Shown: positions 16,641 through 24,431 of the stretch, piece by piece
Layout of the letters: every line of letters starts with the position of its first letter
Numbering within the stretch: the first letter of the stretch is position 1
Origin: an uncultured Bacilli bacterium
GTDB lineage: Bacteria > Bacillota_I > Bacilli_A > RF39 > UBA660
NCBI GenBank assembly: GCA_944332555.1
Contig: CALVKF010000004.1
Span: forward strand, 1 to 58,502
Length of the DNA stretch: 58,502 nucleotides
Direction: 5' to 3'
Notes under the pieces: generated by a model
Told to the model about the DNA's origin: nothing
What the model saw: only the letters and a program-made list of their open reading frames with translations
The model's database searches: none
Program-made: the position numbers and the translations under genes

Positions 16641-17984
16641 ATGTTAAAAGATTATAATAAAAAAAGAAATTTTAATAAAACTAAAGAGCCAGTGGGCAAA
16701 AAAGTTAAAAAACATAAAACTCTACGGTTTTGCATTCAGCATCATATAGCCAGAAAAGACCATTATGATTTTAGATTAGAGTGGAATGGGGTACTTAAGA
16801 GTTTTGCGGTTCCAAAAGGTCCTTCATATAATCCAAAAGATAAAAGACTTGCTATAATGGTTGAAGATCATCCGCTAGACTATGCGAATTTTGAAGGCAT
16901 CATCCCTAAAGGGGAATATGGTGGTGGTACAGTAATGCTTTGGGATTATGGTAAGTGGAAACCAATTGAAAATACTAAACCAGACTTTAAAAATGGTCCA
17001 ATTAAATTTGAAGTTATGGGCAAGAGAATTAAAGGTTTATGGACTTTAGTAAAAATAGAAGAAGATAATTGGTTACTTATCAAAGATGCTGATGAATATC
17101 GTTTATATAATAACATAAATAAATTTAATACTAGTATTAAAACTGGTAGAACAATGGCGGAGATTGCTGATATATCAACAAGTATTAATCTTACTAACCC
17201 TGATAAAATAATTTTTGATAACCCCAAAATTACTAAAAAAGAAATCTTTAATTACTATAAAGTAGTAGCTAGCAGAATGATTCCTTTAATTAAAGATAGG
17301 TTAATTAGTACAGTAAGAGCTCCAGGTGGTATTAAAAATGGGACATTTTATAAAAAACATATGGAAAATATGGATGGCTATTTAGGTTGTAAAAAGATAA
17401 AAGGGGAAGACTATTATTATATTAAAGATACACAAGGGATACTCTCGGAAGTACAAATGAATAGTTATGAATTTCATATCTGGGGTAGCATTGTAGATGA
17501 TTTAAATCATCCCAATATATTAGTTTTTGATTTAGATCCTGATGAACATTTAAGTTTAGCAAAGTTAAGAGCAGGTGTAAAAGATTTAAAGAAAATACTT
17601 GATGAATATAATTTAAAATCATACCTTAAAACCAGTGGAGGTAAAGGTTATCATATAATTGTTCCAATTGCATGTATTACCTGGAGAGAAGCAAGAATGA
17701 TTTCTAAAAATATTGCGGAATTAATGTCCGCTAAATGGCCGGAGAAATACACAAGTAATATTAAGAAAAATAAAAGAAAAGGTAAAATATTTATTGATTG
17801 GGAGCGCAATATTAAAGGTTCTACTAGTGTTGCTCCATATTCTTTAAGACTAAAAAATAAACCAAGAGTATCAATGCCAATTAAATGGAGTGAACTTGAT
17901 AAAGTAAAACCTGATGATATAACAATGTCTGAAGCCATAAAAAGATTAAAAAATAAAAACCCCTGGGAGGATTTATTTAGTTAA
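16641..17984 (+). CDS. ligD: LigD phosphoesterase-polymerase protein
   Basis: A 447-aa protein fusing two LigD domains. Residues of about 20-165 are the 3'-phosphoesterase domain, which trims 3' ends to a 3'-OH ([40 protein letters not shown]). The rest is the primase-polymerase domain, which fills gaps and adds ribonucleotides. Its catalytic residues are in LVFDLDPDE, with [13 protein letters not shown] and FIDWERN further on. The ligase domain is absent and encoded separately. The gene order PE-Pol differs from the Mycobacterium order Pol-PE-Lig. ATG 16641 is used, with GTGATA upstream. Confidence 0.92.
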   Translation: MLKDYNKKRNFNKTKEPVGKKVKKHKTLRFCIQHHIARKDHYDFRLEWNGVLKSFAVPKGPSYNPKDKRLAIMVEDHPLDYANFEGIIPKGEYGGGTVMLWDYGKWKPIENTKPDFKNGPIKFEVMGKRIKGLWTLVKIEEDNWLLIKDADEYRLYNNINKFNTSIKTGRTMAEIADISTSINLTNPDKIIFDNPKITKKEIFNYYKVVASRMIPLIKDRLISTVRAPGGIKNGTFYKKHMENMDGYLGCKKIKGEDYYYIKDTQGILSEVQMNSYEFHIWGSIVDDLNHPNILVFDLDPDEHLSLAKLRAGVKDLKKILDEYNLKSYLKTSGGKGYHIIVPIACITWREARMISKNIAELMSAKWPEKYTSNIKKNKRKGKIFIDWERNIKGSTSVAPYSLRLKNKPRVSMPIKWSELDKVKPDDITMSEAIKRLKNKNPWEDLFS

Positions 17985-18632
17985 AACTTTAATTAATATT
18001 TTATCATGGATATTTTGAATAAAAGCATAAATATTAACAGATTTATTAAGTATTAATTCTTTTATTAAAATAAGTAGAACTCCTATAAGAAATAGTGTAA
18101 TACTTATAGCTATTTCATCTTCTATAAAGTTATATACTCCGATAAACATTAAAATTATGCCAATATAATTAATTAAATTTTCAAATACTTCAAGTAAAAA
18201 TATAAATATTAAAGTAAATGCTTTAATTATAAAAAATACTAAATAATTAATAATTACAATAAATGTTTTTAAAAACTTTATTCCCAATTTATCTTTACCA
18301 AAATTTAAATAAGTCATTAAAAATTGCCATCTTGTTACATAGGATTCAGAATAATTTTCCTTATATTCTTCTTTTTTAGCAGAATAACTTGTAGAATCAT
18401 TAGAGTATGTTTTAGAGTGATTTATATCATTAAGTAGTTTATCATACTCACTTCTTTTATCATCATCAAGTAATGTTTCTTTAGCTTCATTTAAACTAAT
18501 AATTATTTTACTAGCCTCATCACTCTTATTAACATCAGGGTGATACCTTTTAACCATATCCCGATATGCCTTTTTTATCTCTTCTTTAGTAGCATCTTTT
18601 TTTACTCCAAGTAATTCATAAAAATCCATCAT
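17973..18632 (-). CDS. J-domain membrane protein
   Basis: A 219-aa protein with an N-terminal J domain ([20 protein letters not shown]) and an intact HPD motif ([10 protein letters not shown]), which stimulates Hsp70 (DnaK). A linker of about 50 polar residues leads to a C-terminal region with about four membrane helices. It lacks the Gly/Phe and zinc-finger regions of DnaJ. It probably recruits DnaK to the membrane. Its end overlaps the end of the convergent ligD gene by 12 nt. Confidence 0.88.
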   Translation of the reverse strand: MMDFYELLGVKKDATKEEIKKAYRDMVKRYHPDVNKSDEASKIIISLNEAKETLLDDDKRSEYDKLLNDINHSKTYSNDSTSYSAKKEEYKENYSESYVTRWQFLMTYLNFGKDKLGIKFLKTFIVIINYLVFFIIKAFTLIFIFLLEVFENLINYIGIILMFIGVYNFIEDEIAISITLFLIGVLLILIKELILNKSVNIYAFIQNIHDKILIKVLTK

Positions 18633-18678
18633 AACAAATCACAAATATATATTACCATAATTTTGGTAATAAAAAAAG

Positions 18679-18707
18679 TTGATTTTAATTTATATATTTG
18701 ATATATT
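18679..18707 (+). promoter_or_regulatory. Promoter of the 18835 gene
   Basis: TTGATT (18679-18684), a 17-bp spacer and TATATT (18702-18707). The palindrome at 18711-18734 begins just after the -10 box. Confidence 0.55.
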
Positions 18708-18710
18708 ATT

Positions 18711-18734
18711 GGTGAGTTAAATATTTAACTCACC
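18711..18734. repeat. Perfect 24-bp palindrome, candidate operator
   Basis: Two exact 12-bp half sites of GGTGAGTTAAAT in inverted orientation abut with no spacer. The site covers the expected transcription start of the downstream gene, the classic position of a repressor operator. The same leader carries a second inverted repeat (ATGTTTAAT 18788-18796 with ATTAAACAT 18815-18823) that ends directly against the AAGGAGG ribosome binding site. Confidence 0.6.
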
Positions 18735-18834
18735 TGATTTAAATATTTTTATATGACCGAATTATGTATTTGGAAAAAGTATAGGATATGTTTAATAGTA
18801 ATGTTTATTAATTTATTAAACATAAGGAGGTTAT

Positions 18835-19203
18835 ATGAAAAAGATTGATGCATATTTAAATCAGTATAAATCAAAGAATTTTAATGAATTGCTTTTTTCA
18901 TTTATTGATTTAGGTAATCATAAAGATTCAGAGATTTATAAACTAGCAGGTATAGATAGAAAATTGTTTTCTAAAATACGGTGTAACAAGAATTATATTC
19001 CAAGTAGGAATGTAGTTATCAAGTTAGGACTTGCTTTAAAATTAAATCGGTATGATTTTAATAAATTATTAAATAGTGCCGGTTATAGTTTGCGAAGCAA
19101 TAATAATTTTGATTTAGTTGTTAGTTACTGTCTAGATAACCATATTTATGATACTGATACCATAAATGACTATCTATTTACCTATGCAAATGCTGTTTTA
19201 TAA
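18835..19203 (+). CDS. Small HTH-like protein
   Basis: A 122-aa protein. The segment KDSEIYKLAGIDRKLFSKIRCNKNYIPS followed by RNVVIKLGLALKLNRYDFNKLLNSAGYSLR is a helix-turn-helix-like domain. It recurs in Firmicutes as a C-terminal part of larger proteins and as a stand-alone protein. It is likely a DNA- or RNA-binding regulator. It has a very strong AAGGAGG site, a promoter with a palindromic operator and a terminator at its 3' end. It lies directly upstream of the DUF2828 unit, though separated from it by that terminator. Its target is unknown; the palindrome at its own promoter is a candidate. Confidence 0.7.
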   Translation: MKKIDAYLNQYKSKNFNELLFSFIDLGNHKDSEIYKLAGIDRKLFSKIRCNKNYIPSRNVVIKLGLALKLNRYDFNKLLNSAGYSLRSNNNFDLVVSYCLDNHIYDTDTINDYLFTYANAVL

Positions 19204-19216
19204 CAGTATTTTTTTT

Positions 19217-19241
19217 GTCGCTTTAAAAGCGACCATTTTTT
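19217..19241 (+). terminator. Terminator after the 18835 gene
   Basis: GTCGCTT/AAGCGAC stem with a T run; it separates this gene from the DUF2828 unit. Confidence 0.75.
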
Positions 19242-19249
19242 ATATCGCA

Positions 19250-19255
19250 TATAAT
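19250..19255 (+). promoter_or_regulatory. -10 box of the DUF2828 leader
   Basis: TATAAT at 19250-19255, with a second overlapping TATAAT at 19255-19260. The first places the transcript start at about 19262, exactly where the closing stem of the leader RNA begins. No good -35 box is visible. Confidence 0.5.
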
Positions 19256-19261
19256 ATAATA

Positions 19262-19430
19262 GTTATGCAAAGAGAAAAAAAGACACATACAGCAAAAAGA
19301 AAATATTAGTAAAATTGGAAAAAGTTAATTGAAGTGTCTTGTTTAAAGCCACAGACAGCAGAGTATATTTATTTGGCTAATAAGAAAATGACTGATAATC
19401 ATTATTTCGTGGCTTGTTTCTTTGCATAAT
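19262..19430 (+). ncRNA. Structured leader RNA with two homologous arms (candidate riboswitch or Y-RNA-like element)
   Basis: TTATGCAAAGA (19263-19273) pairs perfectly with TCTTTGCATAA (19419-19429), closing a 168-nt element that ends one base before the GGAGG of the DUF2828 gene. Inside are two arms with 7-bp stems: AAGACAC 19280-19286 with GTGTCTT 19334-19340, and AAGCCAC 19346-19352 with GTGGCTT 19409-19415. Both stems are followed inward by CANACAGCA and outward by TTGTTT. The stems differ only by an A-T to C-G pair exchange, a compensatory change between the two arms. This is strong internal evidence for pairing and for duplication of one RNA module. The function is inferred from position. 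Confidence 0.75.
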
Positions 19431-19440
19431 GGAGGTTATT

Positions 19441-20868
19441 ATGGATTTATTAAGTGGTTTAAAGAAAAACAATACTATTTTTAATACTAAAGGTTCTAAA
19501 TATTATGCAACTAGTTATAATGCTAATTTAGATGTTTTTGCTATGATGACAAGGTTTAATAGAACTGATGATATAATCAATAAATTTCATTTAGCAATTG
19601 ACGAAGATGAAAATCTAGCATTAGCTAATTTATTATATATCTTAGATATTAGAAATGGTAAAGGGGAAAGAAGATTATTTAAAACTATTTATAAAGACTT
19701 ATGTCTAAATTATTCTGCTTTAGCATTGCGTATTTTACCTTTTATTAGTGAATTAGGTCGTTTTGATTATGTCCTAGAAGGTATAAATACATCAGTAGAA
19801 AAAGAAACAGTAGCTTTAATTAAAGATAGACTAAATAAAGATTTAACAACTAACGATGTATCACTACTTGCTAAATGGTTACCTTCTATTAGAACTCATA
19901 ACAAAAATAATAAATTAGCTAAAAAATTAGTTAAATTACTTGGTATGAGTGAAAAAGAATATCGCTATACTTTAAAAACATTAAGAGATAAAATAAATAT
20001 AGTTGAATCTAATTTAACTAATAAAACTTATGATAAAATTGATTTTTCTAAAGTTCCATCTAAAGCAATGTTAAAATACAATAATGCTTTTAATAAACAT
20101 TTAGAAAGTGAATTTAAGGAATATAAAAAATCTCTTGTAAAAGGAGAAACTAAAATTAATACAACTGGTTTATTTTGCTATGAAATAATTAAAAACATCT
20201 ACCAAAATAGAGGAGATAAAGAATTATTTGATTTAATGTGGCAAAATCAAAAAGAAATAGTAACTGATAAAAACATTTTGGTTGTTGCTGATACATCTGG
20301 TTCAATGACTGGTTTTGAACGCATTCCAATCTGTGCATCAATTGGTCTTGCTATTTATACTGCCGAAAGAAATACTGGTATATTTAAAGATCATTTTATT
20401 ACATTTTCTGAAGAACCAACATTACAAGTTATAAAGGGAAGAACAATTTATGAAAAAGTCCAAAATATGAAATGTATTAATCCTTTAAATACTGATATTG
20501 ATAAAGTATTTGAATTAATACTTACCACAGCAGTAGAAAATAAAATTAAAGGGGAAGAATTACCTAGTCATATTCTAATTATTACCGATATGGAATTTGA
20601 TGATGGTGTTCATTCTAAAGGTGGAACAAACTTTGAAGGTTGGAAAAAAGCTTTTAAAGATAAAGGATATCAACTTCCAACAATCATATTTTGGAATGTA
20701 GCGGGTTCCACCAGAGGTATTCCAATTACCAAATATGATGGAGATGTTGCCATTATCAGTGGTTTTTCTACTAACTTATTGGAAAATCTATTTACATTAG
20801 ATAATTACAATCCTACTGATGTTATGCTAGAACAATTAACTACTTATTTAGAAATGCTAAATAAGTAG
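19441..20868 (+). CDS. DUF2828 protein (TROVE/vWA-like)
   Basis: A 475-aa protein of the DUF2828 family. The N-terminal two thirds are helical repeats (ALANLLYILDIRNGKGERRLF, DVSLLAKWLPSIRTHNKNNK), similar in layout to the TROVE RNA-binding ring of Ro60/Rsr. The C-terminal von Willebrand A domain begins NILVVADTSGSMTG with an intact MIDAS (DTSGS) and ILIITDMEFDDG. Ro-like proteins bind misfolded RNAs and Y RNAs; RNA binding here is inferred. ATG 19441 has GGAGG at 19431-19435, so the longer upstream reading is rejected; that site abuts the leader RNA closing stem, suggesting translational control. A terminator is encoded in its last codons. Confidence 0.88.
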   Translation: MDLLSGLKKNNTIFNTKGSKYYATSYNANLDVFAMMTRFNRTDDIINKFHLAIDEDENLALANLLYILDIRNGKGERRLFKTIYKDLCLNYSALALRILPFISELGRFDYVLEGINTSVEKETVALIKDRLNKDLTTNDVSLLAKWLPSIRTHNKNNKLAKKLVKLLGMSEKEYRYTLKTLRDKINIVESNLTNKTYDKIDFSKVPSKAMLKYNNAFNKHLESEFKEYKKSLVKGETKINTTGLFCYEIIKNIYQNRGDKELFDLMWQNQKEIVTDKNILVVADTSGSMTGFERIPICASIGLAIYTAERNTGIFKDHFITFSEEPTLQVIKGRTIYEKVQNMKCINPLNTDIDKVFELILTTAVENKIKGEELPSHILIITDMEFDDGVHSKGGTNFEGWKKAFKDKGYQLPTIIFWNVAGSTRGIPITKYDGDVAIISGFSTNLLENLFTLDNYNPTDVMLEQLTTYLEMLNK

Positions 20869-20875
20869 TTTTATT
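20838..20875 (+). terminator. Terminator embedded in the end of the DUF2828 gene
   Basis: A 14-bp perfect stem (20838-20851 with 20857-20870) with a 5-nt loop and a T-rich tail. The stop codon lies inside its 3' strand. Confidence 0.75.
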
Positions 20876-20879
20876 ATAT

Positions 20880-20907
20880 AAAAAAAGCATAGCCTTTTAA
20901 GCTATGC
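20880..20907 (-). terminator. Terminator of hsp20
   Basis: GCATAGC/GCTATGC stem with a T run on the minus strand. Confidence 0.75.
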
Positions 20908-20910
20908 CAA

Positions 20911-21285
20911 TTATTTAACTTCGATGTATTTTTTGTTTTTATCTTCATCGATTTTATCAACAGTAATTGTTAGAATTCCATCTTTGAATTCAGCTTGAAT
21001 AGAATCTTCATCTATATCTTCTAGGTGGAAACTTCTTTCAATCTTACCATAAACTTTTCTTTCACGATGAAGATATTTTTTATTGTCTTCTTCTTTTTGT
21101 TCTTTTTCAGCTCTTATGACAATGTTTCCTTTGTTGCATTCAACTTTAATATCGCTCTTGTCATATCCTGGAACATCCATTTCAATGAAGACTTTACCAT
21201 CTTTTTCATAAATATCGCATTTCATCTTATTTTCTACTGTTAAATCACTTAACATATCATCAAAAAACATTCTACTTGGTAACAT
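20911..21285 (-). CDS. Hsp20/alpha-crystallin small heat-shock protein
   Basis: A 124-aa small heat-shock protein: short N-terminal arm with MFFDDMLSDL, then the alpha-crystallin domain (VFIEMDVPGYDKSDIKVECN, RSFHLEDIDEDSIQAEFKDGILTITV). The C-terminal anchor motif is short (KKYIEVK). It holds unfolding proteins in soluble oligomers without using ATP. A CIRCE operator about 95 bp upstream indicates HrcA repression relieved by heat. Confidence 0.95.
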   Translation of the reverse strand: MLPSRMFFDDMLSDLTVENKMKCDIYEKDGKVFIEMDVPGYDKSDIKVECNKGNIVIRAEKEQKEEDNKKYLHRERKVYGKIERSFHLEDIDEDSIQAEFKDGILTITVDKIDEDKNKKYIEVK

Positions 21286-21377
21286 AAATTATCATCATCC
21301 TTTCATTAATTATTATGTTATTAATTTAATGTTTTTAGTCAATATTTCCTATTGACATTATAACTATATCACTTTAA

Positions 21378-21404
21378 TTAGCACTTGTCAAGCTAAAGTG
21401 CTAA
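21378..21404. promoter_or_regulatory. CIRCE operator (HrcA site) of hsp20
   Basis: TTAGCACTT, 9 bp, AAGTGCTAA: a perfect inverted repeat that differs from the CIRCE consensus TTAGCACTC-N9-GAGTGCTAA by one base per half site. Confidence 0.88.
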
Positions 21405-21427
21405 TTTCACAAATGTTTCACATTTAT

Positions 21428-21521
21428 GAAGTGGGTTCAAATGTTACGATAACAGGGGGTGTCATTAAACACAGTTAAAAGGTATTTTAAATAAATAAGA
21501 TAATTGACCAAAACCCACTTC
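21428..21521. repeat. 94-bp segment bounded by a 10-bp inverted repeat
   Basis: GAAGTGGGTT at 21428-21437 is the exact inverse of AACCCACTTC at 21512-21521. The interior includes a small hairpin (TGT-cattaa-ACA) and has no ORF. It could be a structured RNA or the remains of a small inserted element. Confidence 0.4.
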
Positions 21522-21561
21522 CAAGTTATATTTTACTAGAATTTTTATTAATTGCAAGCGA

Positions 21562-21588
21562 TTCGACATATATCGACATGGTTCGACA
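21562..21588. promoter_or_regulatory. Three Spo0A-box-like repeats at 10-bp spacing
   Basis: TTCGACA (21562), ATCGACA (21572) and TTCGACA (21582), which read TGTCGAA/TGTCGAT on the minus strand, the core of the Spo0A box. They repeat every 10 bp, one helical turn, like the tandem boxes bound by Spo0A dimers. The only gene nearby on the minus strand is a pseudogene, and none lies close on the plus strand, so the site may be a leftover or may act on hsp20 from a distance. Confidence 0.45.
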
Positions 21589-21598
21589 TGAAATTAGT

Positions 21599-21772
21599 TT
21601 AATTTATGCGAATGGGGTCAGAACTTGTCCCTGATCCAGAGATATATGTGACATTGGAGTTGAGGTAGAAGACGGGTCTGACCGCATACGAATGACACTG
21701 TTTCTACCATAGACACTGCCATACGAAGACATTAGAATGGCATAGCGGGAAGCATCAGAATCGCGGGGTGGA
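21599..21772 (-). pseudogene. C-terminal remnant of a secreted FN3-type surface protein
   Basis: On the minus strand this reads PPRDSDASRYAILMSSYG, then SVYGRNSVIR, then after a one-base frameshift YAVRPVFYLNSNVTYISG and SGTSSDPIRIN-stop. The tail closely matches the end of the intact surface protein at 55077-56831 (LRPVFYLNSNVTYLSGDG...NPIRIGM). No N-terminal part remains. It abuts the XRE tail that runs the other way. Confidence 0.75.
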
Positions 21773-21848
21773 AAAATTAGTTTTACTGGCCAAATTTTAT
21801 GATGTTTCAGCAGATTATATTTTAGGATTAATTAACATTAAAAAATAG
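21771..21848 (+). pseudogene. C-terminal remnant of an XRE repressor
   Basis: The frame reads EKLVLLAKFYDVSADYILGL then INIKK-stop, the familiar end of a Cro/C1 HTH domain. The HTH itself is gone and there is no start codon or ribosome binding site. Base 21772 is the junction with the surface-protein remnant. Confidence 0.7.
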
Positions 21849-21877
21849 ATTGCCATAACACAATCTATTTTCTTTTT
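21841..21877. terminator. Bidirectional terminator
   Basis: AAATAGATTG (21843-21852) pairs with CAATCTATTT (21861-21870), with T tracts on both strands; it serves the minus-strand ABC transporter gene. Confidence 0.75.
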
Positions 21878-24419
21878 AATCAATTCTTAATGCTTCAACT
21901 GGATCTTTTTTAGAAGCCATTCTTGAAGGTATTAAACCAGCAATTGTTGTTAGTAAAACACTTATTATTACAAGTATTATTGCACCACCTACAGGAAGTA
22001 CAGCAATATTTGAAATACCTGATAAATTTTTAATTATAATATTTATTGGAATAGTTAGAAGTAGGGTAATAAGTATTCCCATAACTCCAGCAGTTAAACC
22101 TTCAATAAATGTTTCGGCATTAAATACTCTTGATATATCTTTTTTACTAGCACCAATAGCTCTAAGAATGCCAATTTCTTTAGTTCTTTCAAGTACTGAA
22201 ATATAAGTAATTATACCAATCATTATCGATGAAACAATTAGAGATATACTAACAAAAGCCATTAAAACATAACTTATTACATCAATAATAGTGGATACAC
22301 CACTCATCATGACTCCAACTATATCGGTATAATTTATAACATTTTCATCATGTCCATTATCTCTTTGGTCATCATTATAATTATTTATGATATTAACTAT
22401 TTCATCTTTAGAATCAAAATCTTTGGGATAAATATTTATAGCTGTTGGTTTATCTAAATCAATAACACCAATTTGGTTTAAGACATCTTCATAAGTAGCA
22501 CCAGCTTGTTCTTCATATGTAGCAATAACTTCAGCCATTTCTGTTGGGCTTAAACTTTGTAAGTAAGCCATTTGTTCTGGAGTAAGAGTACTTATATCAA
22601 ATTCTTCATCACTAAATTCTTGTCCTGTAAAAACATTTATATCAGGGTTTTCAAGTTGGGCTTGAGCAATTTCAGATTCATTTATTTTATTTATAACATA
22701 TTCTTTTAAATCCTTTAAATACATTACACCCCCAGCAGTTGAAGCAATAATTGATTCTTCATTAGGTCTAATAATACCTGTTATAACTATTTCTTCGGCA
22801 TTATCAAGTAGTTCTTTCATGTAATCATCATTATTTCTCTTATCAACCCAGATGCCATTTTCAAGTTCATAGTAATCACTATTTAAAACAAACTTAAATT
22901 TCATTCCCACTAAATCATCCATATTATATGATGTTTGTTCAACTTCAAATGGTGTCCCATTTACAATGTTTTGATACATTTCTGATAATTCTGATTGATC
23001 TTTTAAACCTAGAGCATATAAAGTAAAATCACTTATTTCATTGTTTTCATCAACTACTAAAACAACTTCGTTATATTCATCAGGCCAAGAACCAGCGACT
23101 AAATCATACATTTGCTCATTCATTTCCTGGCTATCAAACATTTCGCTAAATACATCTGTTGACATAAATGCTGATTGCATTTCATTCATGCTCATACCAA
23201 GTTCATCTAAAACAGTATTAGGATTAACTTGGATAATTTCTTCGTTATCATCTTTATAAATTTGTAAATTTAGATTATAAGAATAGCTTATTGCTGATGT
23301 ATAATCTTTAATGTTTGTATCATCACTTTCAATATAACTTTTGAAAGCTTCTAGGTTATTACTTTCAACACTAGCAGATGCTGTAGCCATCATTTCACTC
23401 ATGACATCATTAGAATATATTTTTCCTTCTTCGTGTTCCTTCGTATCACTACTTGGTTGCATACTAGATATAAAATCCGCAATTTCAACAGTTTCTTCTT
23501 GAACAGAAAGAGGGTAACTTGTAAGTGTTTCTTCTTCAACATTATTGATATATTCTTGAACACCATTAGATATGGCAAGTATTAGAGCTATACCAATAAT
23601 TCCTATGGAACCGGCGAAAGCTGTAAGGATTGTTCTTCCTTTTTTTGTCATTAAGTTATTTAAACTTAAATTCATAGCAGTCATAAATGACATCGATGTT
23701 TTTTTGCCAGACTCCATTTTTTCTTTAATTTCTTTTTTAGAATTATAGGCTCGCGAATCACTTGTAATTTCCCCATCTAGTAAATTGATAGTTCTTGTTG
23801 CATATTTTTCTGCTAAATCTGGATTGTGCGTAACCATAATTATTAATCTATCTTTAGAAATTTCTTTTAGTATTTCCATTATTTGAATACTTGTTTTAGT
23901 ATCAAGGGCACCAGTTGGTTCATCAGCAAGCAAGATATCGGGATTATTTACTAGGGCTCTTGCAATTGCCACTCTTTGCATTTGGCCACCACTCATTTGG
24001 TTAGGCTTTTTATACATTTGATCTTTAAGTCCTACTTTTTCTAATACTTCGATTGCTTTTTTTCTTCTAGTCTTTTTATCAACACCTGATAAAGTTAAAG
24101 CAAGTTCAACATTAGACAAAACACTTTGATGGGTTATTAAATTATAGTTTTGAAAAACAAAACCAATACGATGATTTCTATATGTATCCCAGTCTCGATC
24201 TTTATATTTTTTAGTACTTATACCATCGATGATTAAATCTCCAGATGTATAGTGATCAAGTCCTCCGATAATATTTAAAAGTGTTGTTTTACCACAACCA
24301 GAAGGTCCTAGTATAGCAACAAACTCTGATTCTCTAAATTCTATATTTATCCCTTTAAGGGCTTTTACTATTTCTTCTCCTGATTCATAATTCTTCTTAA
24401 TATTTTTAAGTTGTAACAA
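21876..24419 (-). CDS. MacB/FtsX-type ABC transporter, ATPase fused to permease
   Basis: An 847-aa fusion. The N-terminal ATPase of the LolD/MacB class has Walker A GPSGCGKT (38-45), Q-loop FVFQNYN, signature MSGGQMQR and Walker B ILLADEPTGALD. A linker leads to the first membrane helix (FAGSIGIIGIALILAISNGV). A large extracellular domain of about 450 residues follows, then three FtsX-type helices near the C terminus. Such proteins are mechanotransmitters that work outside the membrane, for example in peptide or antibiotic resistance. The start is TTG with AAGGAGATGG upstream; that site overlaps the stop of the CDF gene, so the two form an operon. Confidence 0.9.
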   Translation of the reverse strand: MLQLKNIKKNYESGEEIVKALKGINIEFRESEFVAILGPSGCGKTTLLNIIGGLDHYTSGDLIIDGISTKKYKDRDWDTYRNHRIGFVFQNYNLITHQSVLSNVELALTLSGVDKKTRRKKAIEVLEKVGLKDQMYKKPNQMSGGQMQRVAIARALVNNPDILLADEPTGALDTKTSIQIMEILKEISKDRLIIMVTHNPDLAEKYATRTINLLDGEITSDSRAYNSKKEIKEKMESGKKTSMSFMTAMNLSLNNLMTKKGRTILTAFAGSIGIIGIALILAISNGVQEYINNVEEETLTSYPLSVQEETVEIADFISSMQPSSDTKEHEEGKIYSNDVMSEMMATASASVESNNLEAFKSYIESDDTNIKDYTSAISYSYNLNLQIYKDDNEEIIQVNPNTVLDELGMSMNEMQSAFMSTDVFSEMFDSQEMNEQMYDLVAGSWPDEYNEVVLVVDENNEISDFTLYALGLKDQSELSEMYQNIVNGTPFEVEQTSYNMDDLVGMKFKFVLNSDYYELENGIWVDKRNNDDYMKELLDNAEEIVITGIIRPNEESIIASTAGGVMYLKDLKEYVINKINESEIAQAQLENPDINVFTGQEFSDEEFDISTLTPEQMAYLQSLSPTEMAEVIATYEEQAGATYEDVLNQIGVIDLDKPTAINIYPKDFDSKDEIVNIINNYNDDQRDNGHDENVINYTDIVGVMMSGVSTIIDVISYVLMAFVSISLIVSSIMIGIITYISVLERTKEIGILRAIGASKKDISRVFNAETFIEGLTAGVMGILITLLLTIPINIIIKNLSGISNIAVLPVGGAIILVIISVLLTTIAGLIPSRMASKKDPVEALRID

Positions 24420-24431
24420 TATACCATCTCC

